The notes beneath the pieces are model-generated. The model ran no database searches, was not told the origin of the DNA, and saw only the letters and a program-made list of their open reading frames with translations. This document shows positions 1-11,600 of a stretch of DNA of 64,000 bases, in pieces. Position 1 is the first letter of the stretch, and every line of letters begins with the position of its first letter. Source of the DNA: Pyrenophora tritici-repentis (Eukaryota > Ascomycota > Dothideomycetes > Pleosporales > Pleosporaceae); contig NC_089392.1 of assembly GCF_003171515.1 (NCBI RefSeq), positions 992,001 through 1,056,000 of the forward strand, in the 5' to 3' direction. A program made the translations under genes and the position numbers.

Positions 1-179
1 GGAGAAGAGGTACTCATGTGTTGACTAGATGCGAGAATTTATCCAAACTACGAAGCTGTAGAGGTGATTTATATGCCCATTTTGTCGTAAGAAGCCAAGA
101 TAGCAAACAAATGTCGAGGATGTGCTCAGAAGATGGCTTTCCATGTAGATTTTTCTAAATTACAAGATTAACGAGGTTA
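1..179. other. Unassigned edge sequence
   Basis: No open frame or repeat I recognise. It ends exactly where the TGTTGG terminus of an LTR fragment begins at 180. Confidence 0.4.
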
Positions 180-298
180 TGTTGGTAGGCCTTGTACGAT
201 CGTACGGGGTGAATAACAACAACGAGGTTCTTCTAGTGACTGGTATTGGTATTCTCTACGAGCGGGGGTGCTACGAAGGTATACCTAAGCTCAGCGCA
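180..298 (-). repeat. Truncated LTR, same family as 40169-40345 and 59200-59396
   Basis: It starts TGTTGGTAGGCCTTGTACGA, the reverse complement of the terminus of the LTRs at 40169-40345 and 59200-59396. Similarity runs through the TACGAAGGTATACCTAAGCTC segment and then stops near 298, where LINE-derived coding sequence begins. It is an LTR of the Copia family whose coding region lies at the right edge of the window, inverted here and cut off before its other terminus. No TSD can be assessed. Confidence 0.75.
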
Positions 299-299
299 C

Positions 300-533
300 T
301 CCCAAACAACGACCGGGTAGAACACAAAGACACTGTCAAGTGGCTAAGTATCTATCTAGATAACCGTCTATCATTCAAATCACATATGTCTATACGTGTA
401 AGCCAAGCTAGACAAGCGTTCTACAGGCTAGGAAGACTAGCAAACATTGAACTCGGTCTATCAACACACGGTATTAGACAACTATACTTAGCATGTGTAA
501 CTAGCGTGTCAGACTACGGGGCACAAATATACT
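300..533 (+). pseudogene. LINE reverse transcriptase, C-terminal fragment
   Basis: The translated stretch contains KDTVKWLSIYLDNRLSFK, GRLANIELGLS, IRQLYLACVTSVSDYG and Q-IY. These are typical of the region after the RT palm in fungal Tad/I-type non-LTR retrotransposons. A closely similar open fragment lies on the opposite strand at 24165-24472. This piece is fused to an LTR fragment on its left and cut on its right by the CAGACTTG terminus of hAT1. It cannot be functional. Family assignment is by motif memory, not by search. Confidence 0.75.
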
Positions 534-3500
534 CAGACTTGTCAACAATCAAGTCAATCAAGTCTCAGCTTCCAGCTTGACTTGAGGCTTGAACATTTGT
601 TATAAGGCTTGATTGATTGGCTTGTTTGCAGTTCTTACTTGAGGCTTGATTGAAAAGCTTGATTGACTTGGTGTTATACAACCCAACTGCTTATACTAGG
701 TACTCGTTCTCGTTCTCGTGATCCCAATCGCACAATTGATATATAGCGTCTATATCAGCGTCAGTTATAGTCCCCATGGCAGCGCTATCGTCGCCCTGAT
801 TAAAGCCAGCCCTATGCCACCGCCGTACGCACTGTATAGCGGCTAATAACTGAGGTGAGATCTGCCGTCTCCGAGGCTCAAGGAGATCGCCAAGCTCGCT
901 AAACATGCGCTCACACTCGCAGCTTGAAGCTGGGATAGAGAGCACGTCAATAGCCATCTGCGCAAGGCTGGGGTAGCGATCACGCAAGCCTACCCAGTAT
1001 TTGATAGGGTGAACGGCAGCGTAGCTACCCTTACTAGCTTAGGGTTCGCACGCCTTCCACCTCTCGTACTCATCTATATAGCCGTCGTTAGCAGCCACAG
1101 CGCTATCTGGGTCTGTGAGGGCATCAATTGCGTCGTCGATCTCGTTGGAGACAACCCTTGGGCGCCTTACAGCACGCAGTGAGGTGTTGTACTCTGCCCA
1201 AAGCTCGTGAAACGCGCGGTTGTTAGACTCTAGCCACTCAGGTTTGTCCGCCTAGGCGACCTCGCAGTACGTTTTGTAGCGTGGATGGAGTAGAGTTGCA
1301 GCGTAGTACGCGGGTGAGAGGTTAAGCTTATTATAGTAATCACTAGCCTTCGCCCAGGCAGCACGGAGGTTAATCGCGAGGTGGTCTTTAGGCGCTTCGT
1401 CATGCGCGTTATAGTCGACAGCCTTATAAGCTTCAACGCGTTGCTCGTAGAAAGTAAGTATATACTCAAAGACTGGGATAACCTCAGCGATAGCGCCGTA
1501 AAGACCGCCTCCAACGCGGCCCTCAGTGTCTTTGCCACGTCCTTCTAGGCGCTTTGTTGCCGACTTTAGTGGCTTCAACACGTCGATATACTCAGTAACA
1601 ACTGCCCAGTCAGCAGCTGTAAGGCCGCCAGATCGCATCCAGTCCGCAGCCTCAGGTAGCTTGTTGCCACGGCTAATCGCATATGTATCCTCATCTCGCA
1701 CGCGGCATATATGATGATGGGCGTAAGCGTTAACAGCGGGCTGCAGCTTAACAGCGCGCTCAAAGGCGGAACAATACGAGTTCCAGCGCGTGACAACTGG
1801 CTTAACTGGCGCAAGCACTTCGCGCTGATCAGCGAGCAGCTCAGCGTTAGCTATGCGCTGGAACTTTTCAAAAAGCTCGAGCTGCTGCGGCGTTCTGATG
1901 TAGTTGATCACGCTAAGAAGTACGCTAAGTGGCCCATTCTCGCGCCAATTGCGTAACAGCTCGCTCTTAACAGCAAGCTCGCTGCGATCGTTGTCGTACG
2001 CATTGTTGTTGCTGCCCCAAAGTAATGCCTGACCAACTAAGTTAAGAGTATGAGCACCGCAGCGGAGTCGACGATGGGCAGCGATTAAGCCCATCTGCTG
2101 CGCGATGCTGAGGACAGCAGTGTCGTTATTAGTAGCGTTATCGAGCATAAAGTAGCCGATAGTACGCGAGTTAATGCCAAACTGCTGCAGAGTTTTGCTA
2201 ACAACCTCTGCCATCTTCTCGCCAGTATGGGCGCCCGTTAGTTGGGGCAGCGCGATAGGGAGATCTATAAGGTCCCCAGCGCTGTTGACGTAGTGCGCAA
2301 CAACGCCTAAGAAGCCGCGTTTACCGCCCTTTGTTGTCCAACCGTCAAAACTAATGTGAATCTTGCTAAGGGCCTTCGACAGATCAATGACGACCTGGGG
2401 TAACATGAAGTCGAAACGACGCATTACGTATCGCGAAACGCTTGCGTGGGACGTCCACAACGCCGCCTCCGCCTCTACATTTGCAGCCTTAAGCATCTGT
2501 CGAAAGGCGGGCTTTTGAAACTCAGAGAGCGGATGGTTGCCGTCGACAAGCCAGGCGACTGCGGCATGTCGAAAGGCCTGACAATCAAAGCCCCCAAGCT
2601 TATTAGCAAGGCCCTGCGATACCTTAACGCTAGCGGCTTTCAATAGAGCGCGCAGCCCCCCTTTGCTTGCCTTCGTTATACTGTGCGTTTTACTAGGAGC
2701 TGTAAGGCTATGGCCGCGTCTAACTTGCTCAAGATGGCGGGCTGAAGTTGTTGTTGAGAGCGTCGTTTCGTATATACCGCCTTGCCCAGCGTCTATCCAT
2801 TTGTGCTGGTGGCAATAGCGACAGACAAAAAAAAAGACGATCGGGGTCCTTAATGAGCGCAACGCGGTAGCCATAGCGGTATATCCAGCTTTTGCGCTGC
2901 TTCTGGGTGGCTACAGGCTTGCAATATAGCGGCAAACGCGACTAATCTATGCCGTCAAAGTTGTCGGCAAAGCGATCATCAAGACCCTTGTCGCGATCCT
3001 CGTTGCCGTCCTCGTCGTCCTCAATTATAGCAACTGTCGCGGCGCTGCTGCCCTCGGTTAGCGCTACGATAGCGGCTTCAGGCTGACTCTCGCGCAACTG
3101 CGATTCGAAGGTGGGCGGCTCGGTAGCCTGGGACGCGACAGTCGCCAGGGCTTTGCGCGGTGATAGACGCTGAGCTGGCTGTTGGCTCTTATTAATGTGG
3201 ATAGGCTGCGACTCTGTACTGCGAGCAGCGACCTTGGCGCGCTTGTTTAGTGCAAACACGTCTCTGCGCGGACGTTTAGGGGGTCGAGTAGGCGGCATAG
3301 CGACGATAGAGACAAGTGTAACACCAAAAACGCGTCGGTATACGCGAACAGGTGGGCTTTAGCGGCTTCAAAACGGAGATAATTACATCAAGGTTGTGCG
3401 CTAAAATATAGCTGACTAAGCGAAACTCAACACCACAAACCTATCGCGAGATTGCTCGTACCGCAGCCTAAATAGCCTCGCCAAAATTAACGCTAAAACA

Positions 3501-3649
3501 TCAAGCCAATCAAGCCAATCAATCAAGCCTATGTCTCTAAGACTTGATTGATTGCAAAATTACAAGGCGGAGGCTTGACTTGATTGACTTGCAGTTTTCA
3601 TCAAGCCTCAATCAAGTGCTTGTTTGCAGCTTGATTGTTGACAAGTCTG
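534..3649 (-). mobile_element. hAT1, dead hAT transposon
   Basis: The outer ends are inverted copies of CAGACTTGTCAACAATCAAG (534-553 and 3630-3649), the CAG start usual for hAT elements. Both ends carry dense short subterminal repeats of the type TCAAGTCAATCAAG (about 545-670 and 3505-3640). The transposase remnant lies inside on the minus strand. The 8-bp flanks do not match (AATATACT left, CTTTCCCT right). The left neighbour is LINE and the right one Copia, so the locus has been rearranged or recombined since insertion. Confidence 0.85.
691..3298 (-). pseudogene. hAT1 transposase remnant
   Basis: This was a cut-and-paste transposase. The N-terminal 118 residues are a basic, low-complexity leader ending FDGID, followed by TAG where relatives have Trp (2942-2944). 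A BED-type zinc finger follows (CRYCHQHKW), with a frameshift in an A-run near 2830. The RNase H-like core keeps KIHISFDGWTTKGGKRGF, GYFMLDNATNNDTAV and RRLRCGAHTLNL. The hATC dimerisation domain is at 691-987 (IPASSCECERMFSELGDLLEP). A second stop at 1252-1254 also replaces a Trp, and another lies near 1036. The bias to TGG-to-TAG changes suggests RIP. hAT2 at 21482-23995 is the intact comparison. Confidence 0.9.
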
Positions 3650-4030
3650 CTTTCCCTCGCAGCCTCGCAGATGGAAGAGTGGATGCGATTCTTCGTTGGT
3701 ATTAACCTTACGCTCAACTGCACGCCTACCATCTGGTGCGACAACCAGCAGACTGTTGGTATTGTCACGAAGGAGCACGATAAGCTTCATACAAAGATCA
3801 AGCATGTCGACATCCACCAGCTCTGGATCCGACAGGAGGTCACCGCCTCACGTATCAACGTTAAATGGGTACCTACTGATCACATTCTTGCTGATGGACT
3901 CACGAAGGTACTACCAAAGCAGAAATTTGTGGAGTTTATCCGCCAACTTGGCCTCGTGGATATCACTGAGCGCCTGAGGGGACTACGTCAAGCTGATCAA
4001 GATGATCTCGATGGTATCTACGTACACTAA
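3650..4030 (+). pseudogene. Copia RNase H C-terminal fragment
   Basis: The C-terminal end of a Ty1/Copia polyprotein. Motifs include ASQMEEWMRFF, PTIWCDNQQTV, KIKHVDIHQLWIRQEV, WVPTDHILADGLTK and a final LRQADQDDLDGIYVH before the stop at 4030. Copia1 (15074-16687) ends with the same architecture. Everything upstream of the RNase H tail is missing because hAT1 abuts at 3649. A purine-rich run (gctggggag) lies just before the 3' LTR at 4086. Confidence 0.85.
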
Positions 4031-4085
4031 CTCTATTCAGCTGTCATCAACTCTCTGCAGGAGCGTCTATGTCAGCTGGGGAGTG

Positions 4086-4276
4086 TGTCACGGTTTGGGG
4101 TCTATCCTGTTCTGCTTCTGGAGTCGCAACTCACGTATGGTAAAGGCGCGATGCCTATCTAAGACTAGCGCTGTCTATGGTCACTCACCTACATAAACTT
4201 TCCATAGCTTCTACAATAGAACCTCAGTTCAATCCTTCAATTCTCCGCACATGCGCACTGTTCACTCTACCCAACA
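4086..4276 (+). repeat. 3' LTR of a truncated Copia element
   Basis: It begins TGTCACGGTTTGGGGTC and ends CCCAACA, directly downstream of a Copia RNase H tail and purine tract. The solo LTR at 34024-34222 starts TGTCACGGTTTTGGAGTC and shares the block around CAATAGAACC-CAGTT-AATC near its 3' end, so they are one family. The 5' LTR of this element is absent. Confidence 0.8.
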
Positions 4277-4583
4277 TACCTCAACACCAAATCTAGGCTT
4301 GGATAGAGCGTATACAGTTTCATGTAAAGGAGATTATTAGACTTGAAGGCGGCAACGAATACAAGGAGGGGCGGCGCGACCGAACAGTCCAAGCTTCGGT
4401 GGTACTACGGCAGTAATATAGACCCCCCTGTCAGCAAGAACTTTTGAAAGTCACCTCCGTACTGCTCTGTAATCCTGGTCCGCACTAAGGCAGGTGAGAC
4501 TAACGTTGTTGTGCCCGCGTTGGCTTGTCTGGCGACACAATGGGGATAGTAGGTATTTGGGAATGACAATCCAATTCTATATA
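4277..4583. other. No gene seen
   Basis: About 300 bases between the Copia LTR and the pogo1 TIR. No convincing open frame, repeat or RNA signature is visible. Confidence 0.4.
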
Positions 4584-6445
4584 ACGTATCTAACGGGTTG
4601 GCGGGCCACACGGGTTGGCGGGACACTTTTGCCAAGCCCCCACCAACTCTACCTATGTACACGATGCCTCAACAACACCAGATAGGACCTTCTAATGAAC
4701 GTCAGATACAGACTGCCCTTCAAGCTCTTAAAGAAGATGCGACACTCTCCTTGCGACGCGCTGCAGCTATCTATAACGTCTCTCGAACAACACTAAGCTA
4801 TCGACGCGCTGGACGACCTTCACAAGCAGATTGCTGGCCTAAATCGTTGAATCTGACAAAGACTGAGGAGAGCGTAGCTGTTGAGTATATACTTGAGCTT
4901 ATTACGCGCGGATTTCCCCCTCGGCTCGCAGCTGTAGCTGATATGGCCAATTCCTTACGCGCAGAGCGCAATCTAGGCCAGGTTGGCTTAAACTAGCCCA
5001 GTATGTGGGTTAAGCGCCGCCCTGAGTTCACAATGAAGTTCAATCGCAAGTACGATTATAAGAGAGCGCTCTGCGAGGATCCGAAGGTTATCCGGGGCTG
5101 GTTTAGCCTAGTAGCTAATATTAAAGCTAAGTACGGCATCTAGGATGAAGACACGTACAACTTTGATAAGGCAGTCTTTATAATAGGCTAGATATCAACT
5201 GGGGCGGTCGTTACAGCTTTAGAGAGACGAGGACGGCCAAAGTCAGTGCAGCAAGGCAACAGAGAGTGGACAACAGTTATCCAGGGCATCAACGCGACAG
5301 GGTGGCCTATTCCACCCTTCATCATCTTCAAAGGCCACTACCACCTCTCTGCCTGGTACAAGGAGGATAGCCTACCTTATAATTGGGTTATTGTAGTCTC
5401 TGAGAACGGCTGGACTACAAATGAGCTTGGCCTGCAGTGGTTGAAGCACTTTGATGAGCATACAAAGAAGAGAGCAGTTGGCAGCCACTGACTACTCGCA
5501 ATTGACGGCCATGAGAGCCATAACTCACTCAAATTTCAGCAATACTGCAAGGAGAACAAGATTATTACTATCTGTATGCCTCCGCACTCATCGCACCTCC
5601 TGCAGCCTCTTGATGTGGGTTGTTTTGCTCCTTTGAAGAAGGCGTATGGGCGCCAAGCCGAAGATCTTATGCGCAACCGGATCACTCACATCACGAAACT
5701 TGAGTTCCTACCATGCTTTATACGCGCCTATAATGCTGCAATTACTTCTAGTAATATCTAAGGAGGGTTTCGAGGCGCTGGATTAGTCCCTTTTAACCCA
5801 GAACGGATTATAACAGCCCTTGACGTCCGGCTGCGTACTCCATCACCACCACTGCCTATCAACAACGAGCCCTGGCAGTCGCAAACCCCAAGCAATACTC
5901 TTGAACTAGGGTCGCAACCGACGCTTGTGAAGGCAAGGATTCAGAGGCATGTAGATAGCTCACCAACGTCTATGGTGGAGGCCTTTGAGAAGGTCTCAAA
6001 GGGAGCAGCAATTATCGCGTATAAGCTAGTGTTGGCGCAAAAGGAGATCGCAGAGCTTCGAGCGGCAAATGAGGCTGCTACGCGGCGTAGATCGCATAAA
6101 AGGAAGCAGGTTCAGGCAGAGGGGACCTTGATAGTTGAGGATGGGGCTCGTCTAACTGCTCTACAGGAGTTTGGGGCGCGTAGTGATGGGAAGAAGCTAA
6201 AGACGCGAGTGCGCGCTGAAGCAGGTGAACCATCTCAAAGGCGGTGTGGACGGTGCAATCAGACTGGGCATAACGCGCGTACGTGTAAGCAAGCAGCAGA
6301 AGTAGACTCTAAATGATATCTTATATTGTATTATACTATATAGGGCTAAAGTGGGCTGTTTTGCGCCAGAATGAGGGTGGTTTTGGTGAGGGCTTGGCAA
6401 AAGTGTCCCGCCAACCCGTGTGGCCCGCCAACCCGTTAGATACGT
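4584..6445 (+). mobile_element. pogo1, dead pogo/Fot-type element
   Basis: Inverted termini begin ACGTATCTAACGGGTTGGCG at 4584 and end with its complement at 6445. TA dinucleotides flank them (4582-4583 and 6446-6447), as expected for Tc1/mariner-pogo insertion. Inside each TIR an ACGGGTTGGCGGG block is repeated in tandem. Length is 1,862 bp, close to the 1,851 bp of the intact relative at 24795-26645. It sits 17 bp from the left end of MULE1. Confidence 0.9.
4664..6316 (+). pseudogene. pogo1 transposase, RIP-type nonsense only
   Basis: A DDE-superfamily transposase with an N-terminal HTH/CENP-B-like region (ATLSLRRAAAIYNVSRTTLS), a core (DEDTYNFDKA, LLAIDGHESH, PPHSSHLLQPLDVG) and a C-terminal CCHC knuckle (CGRCNQTGHNARTC). 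The whole length stays in one reading frame. It is broken only by stops: TAG after GQVGLN, TAG after AKYGI, TAG after FIIG, TGA after AVGSH and TAA after SSNI. Substitutions without any frameshift point to C-to-T mutation by RIP rather than slow decay. It is closely related to the intact gene at 24915-26564. Confidence 0.92.
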
Positions 6446-7568
6446 TAAGCGATAGAATAACTAAGGCAAAACATTTTCGGCCGACCCCAAATAATATTCG
6501 GCCGACCCCAAATACCAGATGAAGCGAGTTGAGACGAGAGAGGCCCCTGTGAGCACCTACGCGGCCAAAAAACCCCTCCAAAACATCCACGTCAATCGAC
6601 ACCTCTAAAACGTATTACCTAATTAGGCAATTATTTCTTAGAATAACGCTGGGAGCCTCTGGGACCTATAACGTACGCGAGCCTTAAGCGACAAACTTAT
6701 TAAGCATTTGTTAAGACGATACTAGCTGCTTTTTCCGCTTTTTCCGGTGTTTTCCTAGGGGGCTCTATCGAGGATGTGTCAGATTTTTATGGATGGGATC
6801 AAGTGTGTATTCTCCGTCTCTGTCTACGGCTCTGTCTGTGGGAGGTGGCCTCGCCTCGGGCTTGGCAGTGCTAAGTCCCGGCGCTAGCCCTGGTTTGGGG
6901 GTCTCATGTCCTTCCCCAACCACCATCGGCTCGATCATGGAGCAAAACCTCGCCTCAATCTGACAGGATGTCGCTTTTTAATGTTGGCCGCCGCGGAGGT
7001 GCTAAGACTAGGGTCCATTCAGGGTCTAGCAACCGCCCCACGGTATCGCCAAATATTTCTACCCACCAACAAGTGTTTTGACCCCACTAACCCTTCCACA
7101 ACACTAAACATGGCCGATATAGTCGCGTTCGACGGCCTCCACGATAACTGGCCTACCAAATAGGATCCACATCGCGATAACCCGCTTTAGATACCACACA
7201 GGTACAATCTCCTAGCTTTCCTAGCGATTCTTACCTATACTGCGGCTGTAGTCGAAGCGAACCGCCTTCTAAAAGACTCTAGATTTGCTATAACGATCGA
7301 CAAGCCACTATATACGAAGCCTTCAAAGCTGACGCTAGTTAAGACTATTAGAGCGGCGGTCTTGCGCTGCGCTTTGAGTAGAAAGTACAAGCCAGAAGCT
7401 AGTAATTCAAACCGGAAACACTCTACCAGGATGTGCGATTGCCTATGGCGAGCACGTATACGCTTAGTACAAGATAAAGAGAAGGAATATACAGAAGATG
7501 GAGGTGTTAGATAGCTCTTTGAAGAGCAAGATCCGCGGCATAACCACGCTCCTGCTGGTGTACTTGCG

Positions 7569-7946
7569 TGTGAAGGTCGTCCGAAGATGATCTTGGGTTG
7601 GTTCTCGGGGATGGAGTGATGCGATGGACACGAGGTTGTATAGCACGATTGGTAGATCGATGTAATATACGGGGAGTTGAGAATCAAGTACTAATCCTTA
7701 GATTTCGAAGTTGAACACAATGAACCGTAAGGGCTCATTGCCTACTGTTATATAATAAGCGTGCCCTCCATTGTGGCCTTTCCCTCCATGGAGGTCGCAC
7801 CCTCCGTGGAGGTCATGCCCTCCATGGCGGTCATGCCAAGGTTGGAGGGCAGGTCACGTGACTGCGCGGCACAAGCTTACCCGCTGTGCCCCGCCTTCAA
7901 CGTTGTCCTGCCGTTGTTGCTTGTCCTTCTCCTTGCAATCGTAACA
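7569..7946 (-). repeat. Gypsy1 3' LTR
   Basis: 378 bp. In element orientation it begins TGTTACGATTGCAAGG and ends CCTTCACA. It contains the repeated CCTCCATGGAGG-type blocks and a TATATAA-like stretch, and is virtually identical to the LTRs at 13915-14291 and 20160-20537. Confidence 0.93.
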
Positions 7947-7962
7947 CTACCTCCCCCTTCCA
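7947..7962 (-). other. Polypurine tract of Gypsy1
   Basis: On the minus strand GGAAGGGGGAGGTAG lies directly before the TGTTACG start of the 3' LTR. This is the expected place for the plus-strand primer of reverse transcription. Confidence 0.75.
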
Positions 7963-8020
7963 GCGTATCGTCCCTGATACGTAGATTATCCGTGCCGTGG
8001 GGTCGCATAAGAGGTCCTGT

Positions 8021-8030
8021 GTATAAATAC
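8021..8030 (+). promoter_or_regulatory. TATA box for the antisense ORF
   Basis: GTATAAATAC lies about 50 bp upstream of the ATG at 8078, on the strand opposite gag-pol. Its position suits an independent transcript of that ORF. This is inference from sequence only. Confidence 0.5.
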
Positions 8031-8077
8031 TCGTGGTGGGTCGTCTTGTTTTCTGAATCCTTACAGCCTCCCTGACC

Positions 8078-8668
8078 ATGCCTAAAGAACCGAGGACCCG
8101 TGCGTCTCGCAAGAAGACAACCACCGAAGAGCGTTACGAACGCCTCCGTCGTGTCGAGCTTTCTGGACGAGAAATGCCGTTTCGCTGTGAGCGTTGCGAA
8201 AAGAATAACCTGCGGTGTTTTGTGGATACGGTGTCTGGTCGTTGTGCGGGTTGCATCTCAGCGCGATGCGACTGTGAGTTGTTTGTTCCTGAAGAGGAGT
8301 GGGAAAAGGTGGAACAAGAAAAGCGCGATAAGGAGCTCGCGTTGCTACGTTTGGAAGAAGAGGTTGCCCGGGCTCGTCGTGAGCTGGCTGAGATAAGAAA
8401 TCGTGAGCTGGCGTTTGCTCGTCGCGATCGAAAATTGTTGGATGCCTCGGAGCGGGCTCAGTCGTCGGAAAGTGGCAGTACTGTCGCCGCGTCTTCTTCT
8501 ATCGGTTCTACCGCTGATCCGGGCTGGTCACAGGCCAACAACCTTCTTGATCCTTCGCTTGATCAAATTCTTAATGACTTCTTCCTTGAGGCCTCTGCCT
8601 CTGATCTCGATCCGTTTTCCTCGGCTGGTTCTTCTGGTATTGCGCCAGGAGTTGCCGACAGTTTGTGA
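8078..8668 (+). CDS. Antisense Cys-rich coiled-coil protein of Gypsy1
   Basis: An uninterrupted 196-codon ORF on the strand opposite gag-pol, between the 3' LTR and the end of pol, overlapping the last 98 bp of pol. A basic N-terminus is followed by a cysteine cluster near residues 35-65 (CERCEKNNLRCF, CAGCISARCDCELF), like a variant zinc finger. A long charged predicted coiled coil follows (EEEWEKVEQEKRDKELALL onward), then a Ser-rich acidic tail. A TATA box sits about 50 bp upstream. Function is unknown to me. The metal-binding cluster suggests nucleic-acid or protein binding. A chance shadow ORF is unlikely given the promoter and domain-like composition, but expression is unproven. Confidence 0.65.
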   Translation: MPKEPRTRASRKKTTTEERYERLRRVELSGREMPFRCERCEKNNLRCFVDTVSGRCAGCISARCDCELFVPEEEWEKVEQEKRDKELALLRLEEEVARARRELAEIRNRELAFARRDRKLLDASERAQSSESGSTVAASSSIGSTADPGWSQANNLLDPSLDQILNDFFLEASASDLDPFSSAGSSGIAPGVADSL

Positions 8669-11600
8669 GATTGGTATCTGGTTCCCATGTATTTTCGCTG
8701 TCTGGGTATCCTAACCATTTGACTAGGTATTCCATGCCGTTGTCCACAACTCGATGTGTGACAATGTTCTCGACTTCAAATTCGTTTTCTTCTTCCGTTT
8801 CGTAGTGGAAGGTTTTCTGTAATGGCGTGTCTGGGTGTGCTGGTTCCAAGAGGCTTACGTGGAACCTAGGATGTATTCTAGCGTCTGGTGGAAGGTCAAG
8901 TGTGTATGTAACTGGCCCTTTCCGGTTAAGAATCAAAAATGGTCCGACTTTGACGTTGTCGAGTCCTTTGCTTGGTCGCTTCGTGCGAAGATTCTTTGTG
9001 CGTAGATAAACTTTATCCCCCCTCTTTAGCTGAGGTGCCATTTTTCGTTTCTTGTTGACATATGAAATGCTTTGACGTTGTGCTGTCTCGAGTTTGTTCT
9101 GTAGCAACTCATGTACTGCCTTCAGCTCCTCGGCTGTGGCGATAGCTGCTTCCGTTTTCTGACTTGGAAGTGTGCGTGTAAAGAGATTTGGGTGTCTCCC
9201 GTGGTTTGCATAGAACGGAGTCTGTCCCGTAGACTCTGAAAGCTTGTTATTGTATGCCATTTGTGCCATTGGCAGAAGCGAAACCCAGTTGGTTTGCTGA
9301 TGGTTGACGTATATCCTGAGATATGCTTTCATGGTTCTGTTCGTTCTTTCTGTCTGTCCGTCCGTCTGCGGATGAAACGCTGTTGATAGCTTGCGTTTTG
9401 TACCAATTGCGGCCAAAAGTGTCGTCCAAAAGTTTGAAGTGAAGAGCTTGTCTCTGTCGCTTATGATTGACTTTGGTATGCCGTGATGTCTGATGATTCG
9501 ATCGTTGATGATGTGAGCCAGATGTACTGCCGTGAAATCGTTTCTGAACGGGATGTACTCTGCTTGCTTGGTGAATCGATCGATTACAACGAGTATTGCG
9601 TTGTATCCTGTGTTTGTCGCTGGGTCTCTTGAGACTGGTAGACCTGTGACAAAGTCCATAGAGATGTCTGCCCAAGGTTCCGTGGGTAGTTCTAGTGCTT
9701 GCATCTCACCGTAAGGTGCATGCGTGTCGTGTTTGTTCTTCTGACAGTCTGCACATTTTGTGATGAATGAGGTAACCTTTTCCTTCATTCCTGGGAACTC
9801 GTAGTTGCGTCTGATGAGTTCCATTGTTCTGGTAATGCCCGGGTGACCGTGTACAGGGTCGTCGTGGTGTTGTTGAATAATTGCCTCTTGCAATTCTTCC
9901 GGTACATTGTTTCCGATGTGGAGGATGGCGTTCAGCGTTTTTGTTGGTTCTAGCGATCCGTCCTTGTTAACCTTGAGTATCGCGGTGTCGATGACTTCCT
10001 TGGTGCCTGCGATATCTGGTCTTCGGCTGAGAGCGTCTGCTCTGCCGTTCTCTTTTCCTGGTGTATACACAATCTTGAACTTGTATTGTCCGAGTAGTTC
10101 TGACCATCTTACTTGTCTGCGGTTGAGTACTTTGGTGGTCGTAAAGTTCACTAGATTTTTGTGATCTGTGTATATCGTAAGTTCCGAGCAGCTTTCTGCG
10201 TATACTCTCCAGTGTTGTAAGCATGCGACAATAGCTAGTAGCTCCTTGTCGTGAACGTCGTATCGTTCTTCTGGTCCTGAGAATTTGCGAGAGTAGTAGG
10301 CGATGGGGTGCCATTTGCCTTCGTGCAATTGACTTGCGCATCCGCCTAGCGCGAGATCCGATGCGTCGGTCTCAAAGCGTAATGGGTGTCCTGCTTGGAA
10401 TATTCGAAAGCATGGTGGTTCTATGCTTGCTTTCTTAAGCGTTTGGAATGCGTTCTCTGCTTCCTTGCTCCATTTAAAGGGTACGTCCTTTCTTGTGAGT
10501 TTTGTCAAAGGGATGGCGATGTCTGAGAAGTCCTTGATGAACTGTCGGTTGAAGTTCAAGAATCCTAAGAAGGACTGTATCTGTACAACTGTTGTCGGTG
10601 TTGGCCAATCCTTGATAACCTGAATCTTTTCTTCGCTCATTTGTACTCCGTCCGCTCCTACTACATAGCCTAAGAAGTTGACCTTAGTCTTGTGAAATTC
10701 ACACTTCTCTGGTTTGAGTCGGAGGTTGAACTGCTCAAGGGCCCTTAGTACCGTCTTGACATGTTCAACATGGTCCTCTAAAGTCTCGGAGTAGACGAGA
10801 ATGTCGTCTAGGTAAGCTATGACAAAGATGTCTAGATGTGCTCTCAACACGTTGTTGATGAGTTCCTGAAATGTGGCTGGGGCATTCGTGAGCCCAAACG
10901 GCATAACTGTGTATTCGTAGTGTCCGTATCTTGATCGGAACGCCGTTTTCCACTCCTCACCTTTCGCTATGCGAATCAGGTGGTATCCATCTCGAAGATC
11001 TAATGCTGTAAAGATCTTTGCGCGAGATAATCGATCCCGTAGTTCTGTAATGTTCGGTAAGGGGTATCGATTCTTGATTGTGATGTCGTTGAGCTTGCGA
11101 TAGTCTACACATAGTCGTAGTTTTCCGTCTTTCTTCGGGACAAACATGATTGGATATCCTGCTGGTGACTGCGATGGTCGGATATATTTTTTTGCTAGAC
11201 TTGTCTTGATGTAGTCGCGTAACGTGCTCAATTCTTTTTCCGATAGTCCGTATATTGGGCCGAAAGTCGGTTTCTTTCCTTCCTGTAGGACAATCTTGTG
11301 GTCCCAGGGTTGGTGCTTTGGCAATGCTTGTTCATCTGCCACTTCCCGGAATAGATGTTCGAATTCTTTGTATTCTTCGGGAATCTCAGGAGTTGCGCGT
11401 TTCTCCAAAACTCTAGTCTGTCGACCCGGTGGCTCCGTTCCGGCGTCTGCTGAGTCGGACCCTTGTTTCTTAAGGCCGTCCTTTGTCGAGGCTCGCTTTT
11501 TCTTTGCGATGTTATTCAGTTTCCTCTCATCTACCATCGTACTCTGACAATGCGTAGGCTGGCTTGTGGTTGCGTCCGTTCCACAGCACTCAAATGAGAA

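Noticed and set aside
9247..9675. Open frames antisense or shifted within gag and pol of Gypsy1, other than 8078-8668
   Set aside because: They overlap conserved pol codons, have low-complexity composition and no promoter or domain. They are shadows of pol.
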